DNA of 64,000 nt. It comes from Rhodospirillaceae bacterium. GTDB taxonomy: Bacteria > Pseudomonadota > Alphaproteobacteria > Rhodospirillales > Rhodospirillaceae. The stretch spans positions 1 to 64,000 of the forward strand of contig NSIP01000006.1 in the NCBI GenBank assembly GCA_002737725.1. Reading direction: 5' to 3'. Every line of letters starts with the position of its first letter. The first letter of the stretch is position 1. The position numbers and the translations under genes are program-made. Shown here in pieces: positions 36,264-46,449 of the stretch. The notes beneath the pieces were generated by a model. That model searched no databases. It was not told the origin of the DNA and was given only the letters and a program-made list of their open reading frames with translations.

Positions 36264-36377
36264 GTGGCCAAGCTTGATCAATTTTTCGATGCATACGAGC
36301 GTACCTTGCCAGCCTGGAGTGGCGATGCATTTGCCGCCGCACTGGTCGCGATCGTTCTTTTGATCATCATCATCTAA
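36264..36377 (+). CDS. Putative small membrane protein (37 aa)
   Basis: A GTG at 36264, with AAGGGG upstream, opens a 37-residue frame: MAKLDQFFDAYERTLPAWSG, then a hydrophobic C-terminal tail AFAAALVAIVLLIIII before TAA. It would be a tail-anchored single-span protein. No family is recognised. It lies 92 bases before the molybdopterin oxidoreductase gene. Confidence 0.4.
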   Translation: MAKLDQFFDAYERTLPAWSGDAFAAALVAIVLLIIII

Positions 36378-36468
36378 CTCACCGCTTTCCACTGCAGCGC
36401 ATCAAAGCGCGCATGGTCTTGATGTCACAGACCCTGTAAACTCATGATATTGCTTTGAGGGAGTTGTC

Positions 36469-38775
36469 GTGTCTAAGTCGCCGACCAAACCATCATTCGC
36501 CAGGCCTGCGGGCGGGTGGGCAGCGCTGAAGTCGAGCGCTGAGCACTTGATCAGTGCGGGCAACCCGTTGACGGGGGTCAAGTCGCTGCTGAACGTCAAT
36601 CAGCCCGAAGGCTTTGATTGCCCCGGATGCGCCTGGGGCGACCCCAAACACACATCTTCATTTGAGTTTTGCGAAAGCGGCGTCAAGGCCGTGTCGTGGG
36701 AGGCCACCTCGAAGCGCTGCACGCCCGAGGTGATGGATGCGCACACCGTGACGTGGCTGGCGGAACAAGATGACTGCACGCTCGAATCCTTAGGGCGCCT
36801 GACGCACCCGATGATTTATGACGCGCCCAGCGACACTTACAAGGCCATCGACTGGGACGAGGCTTTTGCAGTGGTTGGTCGCGAGCTACGTGCGCTCGAT
36901 CATCCCGACCAAGCGCTGTTCTACACTTCGGGGCGAACCTCCAACGAAGCTGCGTTTTTGTGGCAACTCTTTGTGCGCGAGTTCGGCACTAACAATCTGC
37001 CCGACTGCTCGAACATGTGCCACGAGGCCTCGGGCGTGGCGTTGGGGGAATCGATTGGCATTGGCAAGGGTACCATTTTGCTCGAGGACATGAAGCGCGC
37101 CGACGCGATTTTCATTTTTGGCCAAAACCCCGGCACCAATCATCCCCGTATGTTGGGGGATTTGAAAAAGGCCGCACGACGAGGCGCTAAGATCGTCACC
37201 GTCAATCCGTTGCGTGAGCGCGGGCTCGAGCGCTTCGCCGACCCCAAGAATCCGATCGACATGGTGGGCAATGCCATGGGCGGCGAAGGCACTACGTTGA
37301 CCAGTCTGTATCTGCAAATCCAAGTGGGCGGCGATTTGGCCCTGCTGAAGGGCATGATGAAGGTCATCATTGCTGCTGATGAAACCGCGCGGGCGGCAGG
37401 CGGCAAACCCGTTCTTGATGATGCGTTTATCGCCACACACACCTATGGCCTTGATGCTTTGATTGCGGATCTGAAGGCGGAGCCGTGGGAGCGCATCCTC
37501 GCGCAGTCGGGCGTCAGCCGCGACGAGATCGCGCGGGCGGCAGACATTTATATCAACGCCGGGCGCGTGATTTGCACCTGGGCCATGGGACTGACGCAAC
37601 ACGCCATGGGCGTTGAGACGATTCAGCAGATTATCAATTTGCTGCTACTGCGCGGCAATATCGGGCGTCCTGGCACCGGCCCATGTCCCGTGCGCGGGCA
37701 TTCCAATGTGCAGGGTGACCGAACCATGGGCATTACCGAATTGCCCAAGCAGGAATTTCTCGACAGCTTGCGGCGCGTGTTCGGCTTCACGCCGCCCAGC
37801 AAACCAGGTGTGAACACGGTCGAAGCCATAGCTGCCATGCGAGACGGCAAAGCAAAGGCACTGCTGGCCATGGGCGGCAATTTCGCTGCCGCCTGCCCTG
37901 ATTCTGATGTGACGTGGGCGGGGCTGCGCGCGCTCAATCTCACCGTTCATGTCTCAACCAAGCTCAATCGCAGTCACTTAGTCCACGGCAAGACGGCGCT
38001 GATTTTTCCAGCCTTGGGACGCACCGAGATCGACACCCAAAAGACTGGACGCCAAGCCATCACGGTGGAAGACTCCATGAGCATGGTTCACGCCAGCCAA
38101 GGAATGAACTTGCCTGCCTCAGATCAGTTGCGATCGGAACCCTGGATCATTGCGGGCATTGCCATGGCAACCTTGCCCACATCAAAAGTGCCGTGGGCCA
38201 CCTTGCGCGATGATTACCGATTGATCCGTGCCAAAATCGAAGCCGTGTTTGCCGACTTTGAAAATTTCAACGAGCGCATACTACGCGCGGGCGGGTTTTA
38301 TCTAGGCAACTCGGCCAAAGAACGTATTTGGAAAACGGCGACCAGCAAAGCCAATTTTATTCCCGCATGCTTGCCCACCCAAACTACGCGCGAGGCAGCC
38401 CAAGCGCAGACTCAAGATCGCGTTTTTACGCTCACAACCTTTCGCGCCCATGATCAGTATAACACCACGGTCTATGCGCGGAACGATCGCTATCGTGGCA
38501 TCAAAAACAAACGCCGCGTGGTTTTCATCAACGCCGATGATCTGGCGGCGATGAATTTCACGGCAGGCCAACATGTGGATCTGTCGGCCGTGTGGCATGA
38601 CAGCCGATCACGCGTTGCCAAGAACTTCGAACTGGTGCCATACAATATTCCACGCGGCTGTTTGGGTGCGTATTTCCCCGAGACCAATGTGCTGGTGCCG
38701 CTCGACAGTCACGGCGCACGGTCAGGTACGCCGACGAACAAATCCATTTTGGTCACACTGGTGGCGGCGAGATGA
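36469..38775 (+). CDS. FdhF/YdeP-family molybdopterin oxidoreductase
   Basis: This 768-residue protein starts at a GTG after GAGGGA. It has the YdeP-type N-terminal CPGCAWGDPKHTSSFEFC. The molybdopterin domain follows, with the catalytic-position Cys in SNMCHEASG (selenocysteine in E. coli FdhF). RGHSNVQGDRTMG and a C-terminal molydop-binding domain (about 650-765) are also present. YdeP-type proteins are cytoplasmic and tied to acid resistance in E. coli; the reaction here is unknown. The usual fdhD partner is not next to it. The gap behind it (38776-38919) contains only a GGTGGTGAT hairpin. Confidence 0.9.
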   Translation: MSKSPTKPSFARPAGGWAALKSSAEHLISAGNPLTGVKSLLNVNQPEGFDCPGCAWGDPKHTSSFEFCESGVKAVSWEATSKRCTPEVMDAHTVTWLAEQDDCTLESLGRLTHPMIYDAPSDTYKAIDWDEAFAVVGRELRALDHPDQALFYTSGRTSNEAAFLWQLFVREFGTNNLPDCSNMCHEASGVALGESIGIGKGTILLEDMKRADAIFIFGQNPGTNHPRMLGDLKKAARRGAKIVTVNPLRERGLERFADPKNPIDMVGNAMGGEGTTLTSLYLQIQVGGDLALLKGMMKVIIAADETARAAGGKPVLDDAFIATHTYGLDALIADLKAEPWERILAQSGVSRDEIARAADIYINAGRVICTWAMGLTQHAMGVETIQQIINLLLLRGNIGRPGTGPCPVRGHSNVQGDRTMGITELPKQEFLDSLRRVFGFTPPSKPGVNTVEAIAAMRDGKAKALLAMGGNFAAACPDSDVTWAGLRALNLTVHVSTKLNRSHLVHGKTALIFPALGRTEIDTQKTGRQAITVEDSMSMVHASQGMNLPASDQLRSEPWIIAGIAMATLPTSKVPWATLRDDYRLIRAKIEAVFADFENFNERILRAGGFYLGNSAKERIWKTATSKANFIPACLPTQTTREAAQAQTQDRVFTLTTFRAHDQYNTTVYARNDRYRGIKNKRRVVFINADDLAAMNFTAGQHVDLSAVWHDSRSRVAKNFELVPYNIPRGCLGAYFPETNVLVPLDSHGARSGTPTNKSILVTLVAAR

Positions 38776-38919
38776 GGGATGGGGAGGGGCTTTACTATGA
38801 GCCTACATACACTGACCAAGCGCACGCTGTGCCCGGCCAAAGGCGGAGCAGGCCCACTCGCGCAACGATAGCCATCAGATCACCATCAGAAGGTGGTGAT
38901 GATGGTGCGGGCTAAGGTT

Positions 38920-39354
38920 TTAAGTCGGCGGTTTGAGGTTGTCGTTCAGTCGGCCCAGCAGTGCGAAGACCGTGTCTTGCTCAGTAGCGCTTAAGCCCGC
39001 CACAGTTTTGGTCGCGACCTTGCGGGCCTCGTCCATCACCGCGTCCTGCGCGGCTTTGGCTTTCGTGGTGAGATAAATAAACGAGCGGCGCTTGTCGCCC
39101 GTATCTGCGTCACGGCGGATCAGCCCGTCGCGCTCCATGCGGGCCAAGGTGTTGGCCATGGTGGGTTGTTCCACACCAATGCGTCGACATAACTCGGCCT
39201 GCGTCAGGCCGTCTTTTTGGTACAGCATGACAAGGGCAGGGAACTGTCCCGGCGCCACGCCCAAAGGCGACAGCGCCGCTTGCAATTGGCGGTCGTAAAG
39301 TCGGTTCAGCAGTCCCAGTTGATAGCCAAGAGAATCTAGTCGCCGGATCGCCAT
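38920..39354 (-). CDS. MarR-family transcriptional regulator
   Basis: This 144-residue winged-helix repressor starts at the ATG at 39354 (MAIRRLDSLGYQLGLL). The DNA-binding part has GLTQAELCRRIGVEQPTMAN and the wing DADTGDKRRSFIYLT. The frame upstream is open but lacks family similarity. It is convergent with the FdhF-like gene, and a lipoprotein gene lies just upstream on the same strand. Its target and ligand are unknown. Confidence 0.9.
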   Translation of the reverse strand: MAIRRLDSLGYQLGLLNRLYDRQLQAALSPLGVAPGQFPALVMLYQKDGLTQAELCRRIGVEQPTMANTLARMERDGLIRRDADTGDKRRSFIYLTTKAKAAQDAVMDEARKVATKTVAGLSATEQDTVFALLGRLNDNLKPPT

Positions 39355-39373
39355 GGGTACCCCCAACCATCTT

Positions 39374-39688
39374 TTATCTTTGATCCGCCGGGTGGCCCTG
39401 GCGGTAGCCCTCGGCGCGCATGCAACGCTCAACCGCCTGATCGAAGCTTTGACTGAGCGCCGAGCGGTCATGGAATTCAAGGGGGCTTGGGCCCTTCTTG
39501 CTCGAGCCTGAATTAGGCAACGGGAAGTCGCCACGATTCGTGCCTTTGGCGGCAAGCGTTGAGGTTTCGGCATCGCGTTCGCAGGCGGCCAAGTCGCGGC
39601 TTAGGTCTTTGTCGGTTTTGCCGGGCTGGACCCAGGGCGTAGTCGTACAGGACGCCAGAATGAAGTTTGCCGCCAAGGCTGTGGTCAT
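39374..39688 (-). CDS. Small putative lipoprotein
   Basis: The ATG at 39688 gives 104 residues with a lipoprotein signal, MTTALAANFILASC (lipobox LASC). The mature part is short and polar: TTTPWVQPGKTDKDLSRDLA, then CERDAETS, and AVERCMRAEGYRQG near the end, a pattern common in small outer-membrane lipoproteins. The longer open frame upstream (to 40366) is the shadow of maoC. It is divergent from the MaoC gene. Confidence 0.7.
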   Translation of the reverse strand: MTTALAANFILASCTTTPWVQPGKTDKDLSRDLAACERDAETSTLAAKGTNRGDFPLPNSGSSKKGPSPLEFHDRSALSQSFDQAVERCMRAEGYRQGHPADQR

Positions 39689-39805
39689 GACGTCTAGCCC
39701 AAATCTGGCCCCAACATGATCTCGTCGCTTGACCGACTGGGCCGGACCTGTTTGTTTTGCCGACACTTTAGCTTCCCTCATCTCAGCAACAGGAAACATC
39801 ATCGC

Positions 39806-40255
39806 ATGGGAGTTGCTCCCCAGGCTAGCGCTACCAACAAGCCTTATTTCTTTGAAGACTTGACGACGGGTCTTTCGGCCACCTTTTCCAAGACCGTGAT
39901 CGAAGCCGACATCGTGGCTTTCGCCGCCATTTCGGGCGACACCAACCCGGTGCACCTCGATGCGGCCTATGCCGCCACCACCATCTTTAAGCAACGCATC
40001 GCCCACGGTATGTTGTCGGTTGGGTTCATTTCGGCGGTGTTCGGCACCATCATGCCAGGGCCAGGGGCCATTTATGTGGAGCAGAATTTGAAGTTTAAGG
40101 CGCCAGTTAAAATTGGTGACACGGTGACGGCGCGGGTTGAGGTGACGGGGCAAATCCCAGACAAGAAATTCGTGATCTTCAAGACGCAGTGCTTGGTGAA
40201 CGACAAAGTTGTCATCGACGGCGATGCGACCTTGATGGTTCCCACGCGCGGCTAA
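39806..40255 (+). CDS. MaoC-family dehydratase
   Basis: This 149-residue hot-dog-fold protein is of the (R)-specific enoyl-CoA hydratase type. The active-site segment ISGDTNPVHLD carries the catalytic Asp and His, followed by RIAHGMLSVGFISAVFG. The substrate is probably an enoyl-CoA. The ATG at 39806 fits the family N-terminus. ribF follows after 15 bases. Confidence 0.92.
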   Translation: MGVAPQASATNKPYFFEDLTTGLSATFSKTVIEADIVAFAAISGDTNPVHLDAAYAATTIFKQRIAHGMLSVGFISAVFGTIMPGPGAIYVEQNLKFKAPVKIGDTVTARVEVTGQIPDKKFVIFKTQCLVNDKVVIDGDATLMVPTRG

Positions 40256-40270
40256 TCGGGTTTTTTTACG

Positions 40271-41275
40271 ATGCGGTTGGTTCGATATTACGGCGAGGTG
40301 CCAGCGTCCCTGAAGGGCGGGGTTATTGCACTTGGCAATTTCGATGGGCTGCATTTGGGCCATCAAGCTGTGATCGGCGAAGCGGTGCGGCTGGCGCGCT
40401 CAAAGAACGCACCAGCTGCCGTGATGACCTTTGAGCCTCATCCGCGACTCTTTTTCAAGCTAGACCAAGAACCGTTTCGTCTCAGCCCCTTTCGCATCAA
40501 GGCCCGCCTGATTGAGGCCATGGGCGTGGACTACCTTTATGTCCAAACCTTCGACCGTGAATTCTCGCAGCACACGGCCGAGGGCTTCGTTGAGCAAATC
40601 TTGGTCAAGGGCTTAGGCATCAGTCATGTGGTCGTCGGGTTTGACTATGTGTTTGGGTGCGGGCGTGGCGGCAATGTGGCGCTGCTGCACGAAATGGCGC
40701 GCATGCATAATTTTGGCGTCACGGCGATTGCTGAGAAACGCAACGGGTCTGATGGCGCTGCGCCCGATACGCGCTACTCGTCATCTAACATTCGTGAGTT
40801 CTTGAAGGCCGGGCAGTGTCGCCAAGCGGCACAGCTCTTGGGGCGCTATTGGGAGATGGAGGGTCGTGTCGAGCATGGCGACCAACGCGGACGCTTCATG
40901 GGCTTCCCCACCGCCAACATGCCCCATCGCGATTACTTGCGCCCGCAGCGTGGGGTCTATGCGGTGCGAGTCGGTATTGATCGCGGGGTTGAGACCGTAT
41001 GGCGCGACGGGATTGCGAATTTTGGATACCGCCCCACGTTCAACAAAAAGGATTTGCTGCTCGAGGTTCATCTGTTCGACGTCAACGAGGATCTCTACCA
41101 AAAGCACCTTCGTGTGGCCCTGATTGACTACATCCGACCCGAGATGAAGTTTGACGGCCTCGAGGCCATCAAGGCGCAGATCGCGCTCGACTGTGTCAAA
41201 GCCCGCGAATTGTTAAAGGGCCATGCCTTCGCTTTAGGCCCCGCGCCCTTCGTGCCCGTAAGCAAGGGCGTCTAA
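40271..41275 (+). CDS. ribF: Bifunctional riboflavin kinase/FAD synthetase
   Basis: This 334-residue enzyme makes FMN and then FAD. The N-terminal FMN adenylyltransferase domain has GNFDGLHLGHQAVI (about 22-35), FVEQILVKGLG and FDYVFGCGRGG. The YSSSNIREFL motif follows. The C-terminal kinase domain has GDQRGRFMGFPTAN and GVYAVRV. The length is normal. It precedes ileS, as often seen in bacteria. Confidence 0.95.
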   Translation: MRLVRYYGEVPASLKGGVIALGNFDGLHLGHQAVIGEAVRLARSKNAPAAVMTFEPHPRLFFKLDQEPFRLSPFRIKARLIEAMGVDYLYVQTFDREFSQHTAEGFVEQILVKGLGISHVVVGFDYVFGCGRGGNVALLHEMARMHNFGVTAIAEKRNGSDGAAPDTRYSSSNIREFLKAGQCRQAAQLLGRYWEMEGRVEHGDQRGRFMGFPTANMPHRDYLRPQRGVYAVRVGIDRGVETVWRDGIANFGYRPTFNKKDLLLEVHLFDVNEDLYQKHLRVALIDYIRPEMKFDGLEAIKAQIALDCVKARELLKGHAFALGPAPFVPVSKGV

Positions 41276-41379
41276 GCCTCCCAAATTGGCCTTTTTCCTT
41301 GATTTGAAGGCTTCCTGCCTGATACACCCCGAACCATGAAGGTGCGCCGCGCCATATGCGTTCAGGAGCGAATTACCCT

Positions 41380-41403
41380 CCCCATTCTGTAATGAGAATG
41401 GGG
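41380..41403. terminator. Hairpin between ribF and ileS
   Basis: CCCCATTC pairs with GAATGGGG over an 8-base loop (TGTAATGA). There is no T run after it, so it may be a weak terminator or a leader structure of ileS. Confidence 0.4.
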
Positions 41404-41455
41404 CTGCCGCTGTTCGCTTTCTTTGACCGACCTTCCCTCCGGGACCACCCGCATC

Positions 41456-44299
41456 ATGACTGCTACGACACCTTCTGGACATCAGGGGCCTGATTACAAG
41501 GCCACGGTTTTTCTACCGGCCACCGACTTTTCCATGAAAGCGGGCTTGCCTCAGCTTGAGCCTCAATTGCTCGCGCGCTGGGCCAAGATGAACCTGTACG
41601 AAAGATTGCGCGAGAACGCCATAGGGCGGCCCAAATTTGTACTCCATGATGGCCCGCCCTATGCCAACGGCAACCTGCATATCGGGCACGCGCTGAATAA
41701 AATTCTGAAAGATGTGATTGTTCGTTCACGGCAAATGATGGGCTTCGATGCGCCCTATGTGCCCGGCTGGGATTGCCACGGCCTGCCCATCGAATGGAAG
41801 ATCGAAGAAGAATATCGCGCGAAGGGCAAAAGTAAAGACGCCGTGCCGGTGGTCGAGTTCCGCCGCCAATGCCGCGAGTTCGCCGAAAAATGGATCGCAA
41901 TCCAAAAGGAAGAATTCAAGCGGTTGGGCGTCACTGGTGATTGGGACAATCCCTACACCACCATGAACTACAAGTCCGAGGCCGCTATCGTGCGCGAGCT
42001 GGCGAAGTTTGTGCTGAACGGTAGCATCTATCGGGGCTCGAAGCCGGTGTTGTGGTCGGTGGTGGAAAAGACCGCGCTGGCCGATGCTGAAGTCGAATAC
42101 GCCGATCATACATCGACCATCGTCTGGGTGCGCTTCCCCGTAGTGACGACAAAAGTTACGGAGCTTGTTGGGCAGTCTGTTGTGATCTGGACGACAACGC
42201 CGTGGACGTTGCCGGGCAATCGCGCCATCGCCTTTGGCACCAACATCGACTACGCGGTGATTGAAGTTACGACGATCAGTGAAAAAAGTGCTGCGCGGGT
42301 TGGCGAACGTTTTGCTGTGGCCGAGGCTTTGCTGCCTGAATTGCTCAAGGTCACAGGAATCATCGAGCACAAAGTCGTTGTCAAGGTGAAGGGCGCGGCG
42401 TTTGTCGGGACCGCGTGCCGTCATCCCTGGCACGGCAAAGGCTATGAGTTCGACGTGCCGCTGTTCGCAGGTGACTTTGTTACCACCGAACAAGGGACAG
42501 GCTTCGTGCACATGGCCCCTGGCCACGGCGAAGACGACTACGAGCTTTGCCGCACCAACAACGTGCCGACGCCCGACACTGTCAATGGTGATGGTTTGTA
42601 TGTGCCCGCAGTGCCGCTGTTTGCCGGTGAACATGTCTTCAAGGTCGCGCCGAAAGTCGTGGCGGCACTGCAAGATGTTGGCGCATTGCTGGCCCATGGC
42701 AAATTGACACACAGCTATCCGCATTCGTGGCGCTCCAAAGCACCGCTGATTTTTCGTAACACACCGCAGTGGTTCATTTCGATGGAGACGAACGATCTGC
42801 GAAAAAAGGCTCTCGCAGCCATTGATGCAACCCAATGGGTTCCTGCGATTGGGCGTAATCGTATCCATGCCATGGTCGAAAGCCGACCCGATTGGTGCAT
42901 CTCGCGTCAGCGCCAATGGGGCGTGCCCATCGCCATTTTCATGAACAACAAAACCGGCGAGGTGTTGAAAGACCCCGCCGTATTCGAGCGCATTGCCAAG
43001 GCGTTTGAAGACGAGGGGGCTGATGCCTGGATCGCGTCACTACCCGAACGCTTTCTGGGTGACAAATACGTGGCGTCTGAGTGGACGCAAGTAAACGATA
43101 TCGTAGAAGTGTGGTTCGACTCGGGGTCCACGCATTCGTTTGTTCTGGAACAGCGCCCCGAATTGAAGTGGCCCGCTGATCTGTATTTGGAAGGGTCGGA
43201 CCAGCATCGCGGCTGGTTCCATACCTCATTGCTGGAATCGTGTGGCACGCGTGGTCGTGCGCCGTTTGATGCGGTGCTGACCCACGGCTTTCTGTTGGAC
43301 GAAAAGGGCAACAAAATGTCCAAGTCCATGGGCAACATGGTGCCGCTCGATACCGTGGTGAACACCTCAGGGGCTGACATCCTGCGCCTGTGGGTCGTGG
43401 CCTCGGATTACACGCAAGATTTGTCCATCGGACCCAACATCATCAAGCAAATGAGCGACCTGTATCGTCGTTTGCGAAACACGTTGCGTTACTTGTTGGG
43501 CAATCTCAGCGGGTTCTCGGCGGCAGAGAAAGTCGCAGCCACGGATATGCCCGAGTTGGAACGCTACGTGCTGCATCGGCTGTGGCAGCTCGACAAGCAA
43601 ATCCGCAGCGCCTGCAACACCTATGATTTTCACGGACTGTTCAACGAGATCCATAATTTTTGTGCGGTGGATTTGTCGGCGTTCTATTTCGACGTTCGCA
43701 AGGATGCGCTGTATTGTGACGCACCGGCTGATTTGCGCCGCCGTGCGGTTCGCACCGTGCTCGACACGGTCTATAATTGCTTAGTGACATGGATGGCACC
43801 GTTCATCTGCTTCACCGCAGAAGAGGCATGGCTGGCGCGTCACCCTGGCCAAGATTCATCGGTTCACCTGCAAACCTTCCCAGAGATCCCGGAAAGCTGG
43901 AAAGACGACGCTCTGGCCGCAAAATGGCAAGCCGTGCGCGATGTGCGCCGGGTGGTCACGGGGGCATTAGAAGTCGAACGCGCCGCTAAGCGCATCGGTG
44001 CCTCGTTACAAGCACATCCGCAGGTTTTCGCGCCCGCTGAAACCGTTGCTTTGCTGAAAGATGTGCCGATGGATGATGTTTGCATCACTTCTGGCATTGC
44101 GATTGTTGGGGGGGCCGTGCCCGACGGCGCTTACACTGTGCCCGATGTGGCCAACGTCGGCGTGAAGGTGGATTTGGCTGCGGGCGAGAAATGTCAGCGC
44201 TGCTGGAAAGTACTGCCCGATGTCGGCAAACACAAACACCCGGGCGTGTGTGAACGCTGTTCGGACGCTGTGGACTCCATGCCAGCGGCGGCAGCGTAA
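41456..44299 (+). CDS. ileS: Isoleucyl-tRNA synthetase
   Basis: This class I synthetase of about 947 residues has HIGH in [10 protein letters not shown] (75-78) and [12 protein letters not shown]. The editing domain has [10 protein letters not shown], and KMSKSMGN closes the active site. The C-terminal zinc site CQRCWKV...CERCSD is present, marking the long bacterial form. The ATG at 41456 is used; an in-frame TTG at 41423 is possible. It is followed after 1 base by lspA. Confidence 0.97.
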   Translation: MTATTPSGHQGPDYKATVFLPATDFSMKAGLPQLEPQLLARWAKMNLYERLRENAIGRPKFVLHDGPPYANGNLHIGHALNKILKDVIVRSRQMMGFDAPYVPGWDCHGLPIEWKIEEEYRAKGKSKDAVPVVEFRRQCREFAEKWIAIQKEEFKRLGVTGDWDNPYTTMNYKSEAAIVRELAKFVLNGSIYRGSKPVLWSVVEKTALADAEVEYADHTSTIVWVRFPVVTTKVTELVGQSVVIWTTTPWTLPGNRAIAFGTNIDYAVIEVTTISEKSAARVGERFAVAEALLPELLKVTGIIEHKVVVKVKGAAFVGTACRHPWHGKGYEFDVPLFAGDFVTTEQGTGFVHMAPGHGEDDYELCRTNNVPTPDTVNGDGLYVPAVPLFAGEHVFKVAPKVVAALQDVGALLAHGKLTHSYPHSWRSKAPLIFRNTPQWFISMETNDLRKKALAAIDATQWVPAIGRNRIHAMVESRPDWCISRQRQWGVPIAIFMNNKTGEVLKDPAVFERIAKAFEDEGADAWIASLPERFLGDKYVASEWTQVNDIVEVWFDSGSTHSFVLEQRPELKWPADLYLEGSDQHRGWFHTSLLESCGTRGRAPFDAVLTHGFLLDEKGNKMSKSMGNMVPLDTVVNTSGADILRLWVVASDYTQDLSIGPNIIKQMSDLYRRLRNTLRYLLGNLSGFSAAEKVAATDMPELERYVLHRLWQLDKQIRSACNTYDFHGLFNEIHNFCAVDLSAFYFDVRKDALYCDAPADLRRRAVRTVLDTVYNCLVTWMAPFICFTAEEAWLARHPGQDSSVHLQTFPEIPESWKDDALAAKWQAVRDVRRVVTGALEVERAAKRIGASLQAHPQVFAPAETVALLKDVPMDDVCITSGIAIVGGAVPDGAYTVPDVANVGVKVDLAAGEKCQRCWKVLPDVGKHKHPGVCERCSDAVDSMPAAAA

Positions 44300-44300
44300 G

Positions 44301-44813
44301 ATGAGGTTGGGCCTTTCCGTCGCGGCAATTGTGCTGGTCCTCGATCAGGTAACCAAGGCGTTGCTGCTGGGTGTCATGCGGCCTGAGGGCGTGATCGAAA
44401 CACCATTTTACACCGACAAGATCATCGAGATCTTGCCGTTCTTTAATTTCTGCATGGCCTGGAACACCGGCATTAGCTTTTCCATGTTCGATGGTGGCGG
44501 AACCACGACATATGTCTTATTGGTCATTCAATCAGCTATCACGATCGGGCTGATCTGGTGGCTGCGGACCTTGCAGGGCCGCCTGACCCAGGTCGCCACG
44601 GGGCTGATTATTGGCGGGGCCATCGGCAATAATATGATCGACCGCGTCCGGTGGGGCGCGGTGGCTGATTTTTTCGATTTCCACGTGGGCGGCTGGCATT
44701 TTGCCACATTTAACGTGGCAGATAGTTGTATATCCATTGGTGTCGTCTTGTGGTTGCTTGACGCGGTGCTGAACCGTCAGCACCATAGGGGTGAGAATAA
44801 GGAGTCGACCTGA
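44301..44813 (+). CDS. lspA: Lipoprotein signal peptidase (signal peptidase II)
   Basis: This 170-residue inner-membrane aspartic protease has four spans. NTGISFSMF is the conserved N-x-G-x-x-F block. The catalytic aspartates lie in NMIDRVRWGAVADFFDF and FNVADSCISIG. It starts 1 base after ileS and ends 1 base before the DUF3035 lipoprotein start. Confidence 0.95.
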   Translation: MRLGLSVAAIVLVLDQVTKALLLGVMRPEGVIETPFYTDKIIEILPFFNFCMAWNTGISFSMFDGGGTTTYVLLVIQSAITIGLIWWLRTLQGRLTQVATGLIIGGAIGNNMIDRVRWGAVADFFDFHVGGWHFATFNVADSCISIGVVLWLLDAVLNRQHHRGENKEST

Positions 44814-44814
44814 C

Positions 44815-45366
44815 ATGGTTCAGCAAATGTTAAAAATATTGGGTGTTGTCGCGGTGGCGGCATTGGTGTCGGGCTGCGAAGATACCCGCCGTGCGCTGGG
44901 GATCGATAAGTCAGTCCCCGACGAATTTGCCGTGGTCTCGCGCGCACCACTCGTCATGCCACCGGACTTTAACATGCGCCCGCCCGCCCCGGGTGCTGAG
45001 CGCCCACAAGAGGGCACAGCGGCCGATCAAGCGCGCAGTGTTTTGGTGGGTCGCGAACGGTTTGCAGCGTATCGCGCCCGCGGCTTTTCATCGGGCGAAG
45101 TGAAATTGCTCGAACTGGCCGGATCAGGCAACGCGCTGCCCGAGATTCGCAAGAACCTCGAGCGTGAAACATCGGCCTTTGCGGGCGAAGAAAAATCCTT
45201 CACCGACCGATTGGTGTTTTGGGGCCAGCAGGGTGATGCGGGCACGTCACTTGACCCGGTCGCTGAAAAGAAGCGCCTTGAGGAGAACGCGGCACTTGGC
45301 AAAAAGCCGAACGAAGGTGCGACGCCAACGATCTCCAAGGGCGGCAAAGTTCTGGGGGTATTTTAA
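44815..45366 (+). CDS. DUF3035 lipoprotein
   Basis: This 183-residue lipoprotein has signal MVQQMLKILGVVAVAALVSG followed by the lipid-anchored Cys (GCEDTRRALG). The DUF3035 hallmark PDEFAVVSRAPLVMPPDF follows. The gene follows lspA in many alphaproteobacteria and normally precedes the two M16 peptidases. Here a minus-strand gene pair intervenes. Function unknown; probably outer-membrane or periplasmic. Confidence 0.88.
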   Translation: MVQQMLKILGVVAVAALVSGCEDTRRALGIDKSVPDEFAVVSRAPLVMPPDFNMRPPAPGAERPQEGTAADQARSVLVGRERFAAYRARGFSSGEVKLLELAGSGNALPEIRKNLERETSAFAGEEKSFTDRLVFWGQQGDAGTSLDPVAEKKRLEENAALGKKPNEGATPTISKGGKVLGVF

Positions 45367-45384
45367 CGCTCCGTTCCAGATTCG

Positions 45385-46380
45385 CTATCCGAGTTGAATG
45401 ATCTGCTGCAGCGCACCCGAGCCTGGGTTGCGCACGATGTACGATGAGCAGCGGCCCACCCCGGGCATGTCGATGTCCATCGGCGGGGCATACACTTCGC
45501 AGAGCAGGTTTTCGCAGGCCGTCTTGGCCTCGTTGAGATCCTTCACCACAAACGTTTGTGCGATATAGCCAATATTGGGTGCAACCGCCGCTGGTACGAG
45601 ATCTACGCAGGGGTAGTTCAAGGGTTGGCTAATGGCGACTTTGCCAAACATGTGATTACCCTGAACAAATTTCACGGCTGTTTTGGCTTTTTCTGGCAAT
45701 CGCAGAAAATGATTCTGCACCGGGCTGGACAACACTTCATCAATCAAAATACCTGACTTCAGCACGTCAGTGTAGAACGCCACGGCTTTGGTTATATTTC
45801 GCACGCAATGCGACGTCGTGACGACAGGCGTAAAGCCCATGGGTGTTCGCCCGTGTGCTTTGACATACGCGCGCATTTGCCCCACGCGCGTGTTGGGGTC
45901 GCTCGATGTCAATTCCACCAGGTTAATGGCAACGGTATCGGGCCCATCGAACACTACCTCGGTCGGCGCACCCGCTTTGTTCGAGAGATTATAGTGCGCC
46001 GGTGCAGACCAAAACTTATAGCCTTTCGCGGCGATTGTTTTTGAGTCGCCAACAATATCATCGGTGTAGAAGTTCAAGTTGATCAGCCCAAAGGCCCGTG
46101 CCACATCTGGGGGGCGAATGTGTTTGCGCTGAGTGGCATTGAACTCAAGCAGCAAAACCCGGCCGACGCCGAGGCCCGGAAGTTCACAAAAAACCGCGTT
46201 GGCCTTACTGCCCGGCGGCAGCTTCCAGAGCTTTTCGAATTGCTCGCCGTCCCATATGCGTGGGGCGCTGGCCGTCAGGCCAATGATGTCGCAATAGAAC
46301 GCCAGCGATGCATCCATGTTCGCAACGCCGATCACAGCAACGCTTAATGGGCTGCCATTCGGTGCAATAATATCGCCCAT
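45385..46380 (-). CDS. Two-domain VOC (glyoxalase/dioxygenase-like) protein
   Basis: The ATG at 46380 (MGDIIAPNGSP) gives about 331 residues with two vicinal-oxygen-chelate domains. The first is about 12-140 (VANMDASLAFYCDIIGL, LLLEF). The second is about 185-325 (TSHCVRNITKAVAFYTDVL). Metal ligands cannot be assigned with confidence by eye. The role could be in ring cleavage or isomerisation of an aromatic or ketone substrate. It sits on the opposite strand between DUF3035 and the M16 genes, so it looks inserted. Confidence 0.82.
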   Translation of the reverse strand: MGDIIAPNGSPLSVAVIGVANMDASLAFYCDIIGLTASAPRIWDGEQFEKLWKLPPGSKANAVFCELPGLGVGRVLLLEFNATQRKHIRPPDVARAFGLINLNFYTDDIVGDSKTIAAKGYKFWSAPAHYNLSNKAGAPTEVVFDGPDTVAINLVELTSSDPNTRVGQMRAYVKAHGRTPMGFTPVVTTSHCVRNITKAVAFYTDVLKSGILIDEVLSSPVQNHFLRLPEKAKTAVKFVQGNHMFGKVAISQPLNYPCVDLVPAAVAPNIGYIAQTFVVKDLNEAKTACENLLCEVYAPPMDIDMPGVGRCSSYIVRNPGSGALQQIIQLG

Positions 46381-46449
46381 GATCAGATTTACCTTTTTGA
46401 GCTTAGAGTTGTGCAGACTGAGGATGAAGAAAGGATGGCCAACATACAA

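Noticed and set aside
36886-37602. 238-codon frame opposite the FdhF-like gene
   Set aside because: Shadow of a clear molybdopterin enzyme with no domain of its own.
36469-38775. Selenocysteine formate dehydrogenase
   Set aside because: The catalytic position is a Cys codon and there is no in-frame TGA or SECIS-like stem.
41726-42916. 396-codon frame opposite ileS
   Set aside because: His-rich antisense shadow of a well-defined synthetase gene.
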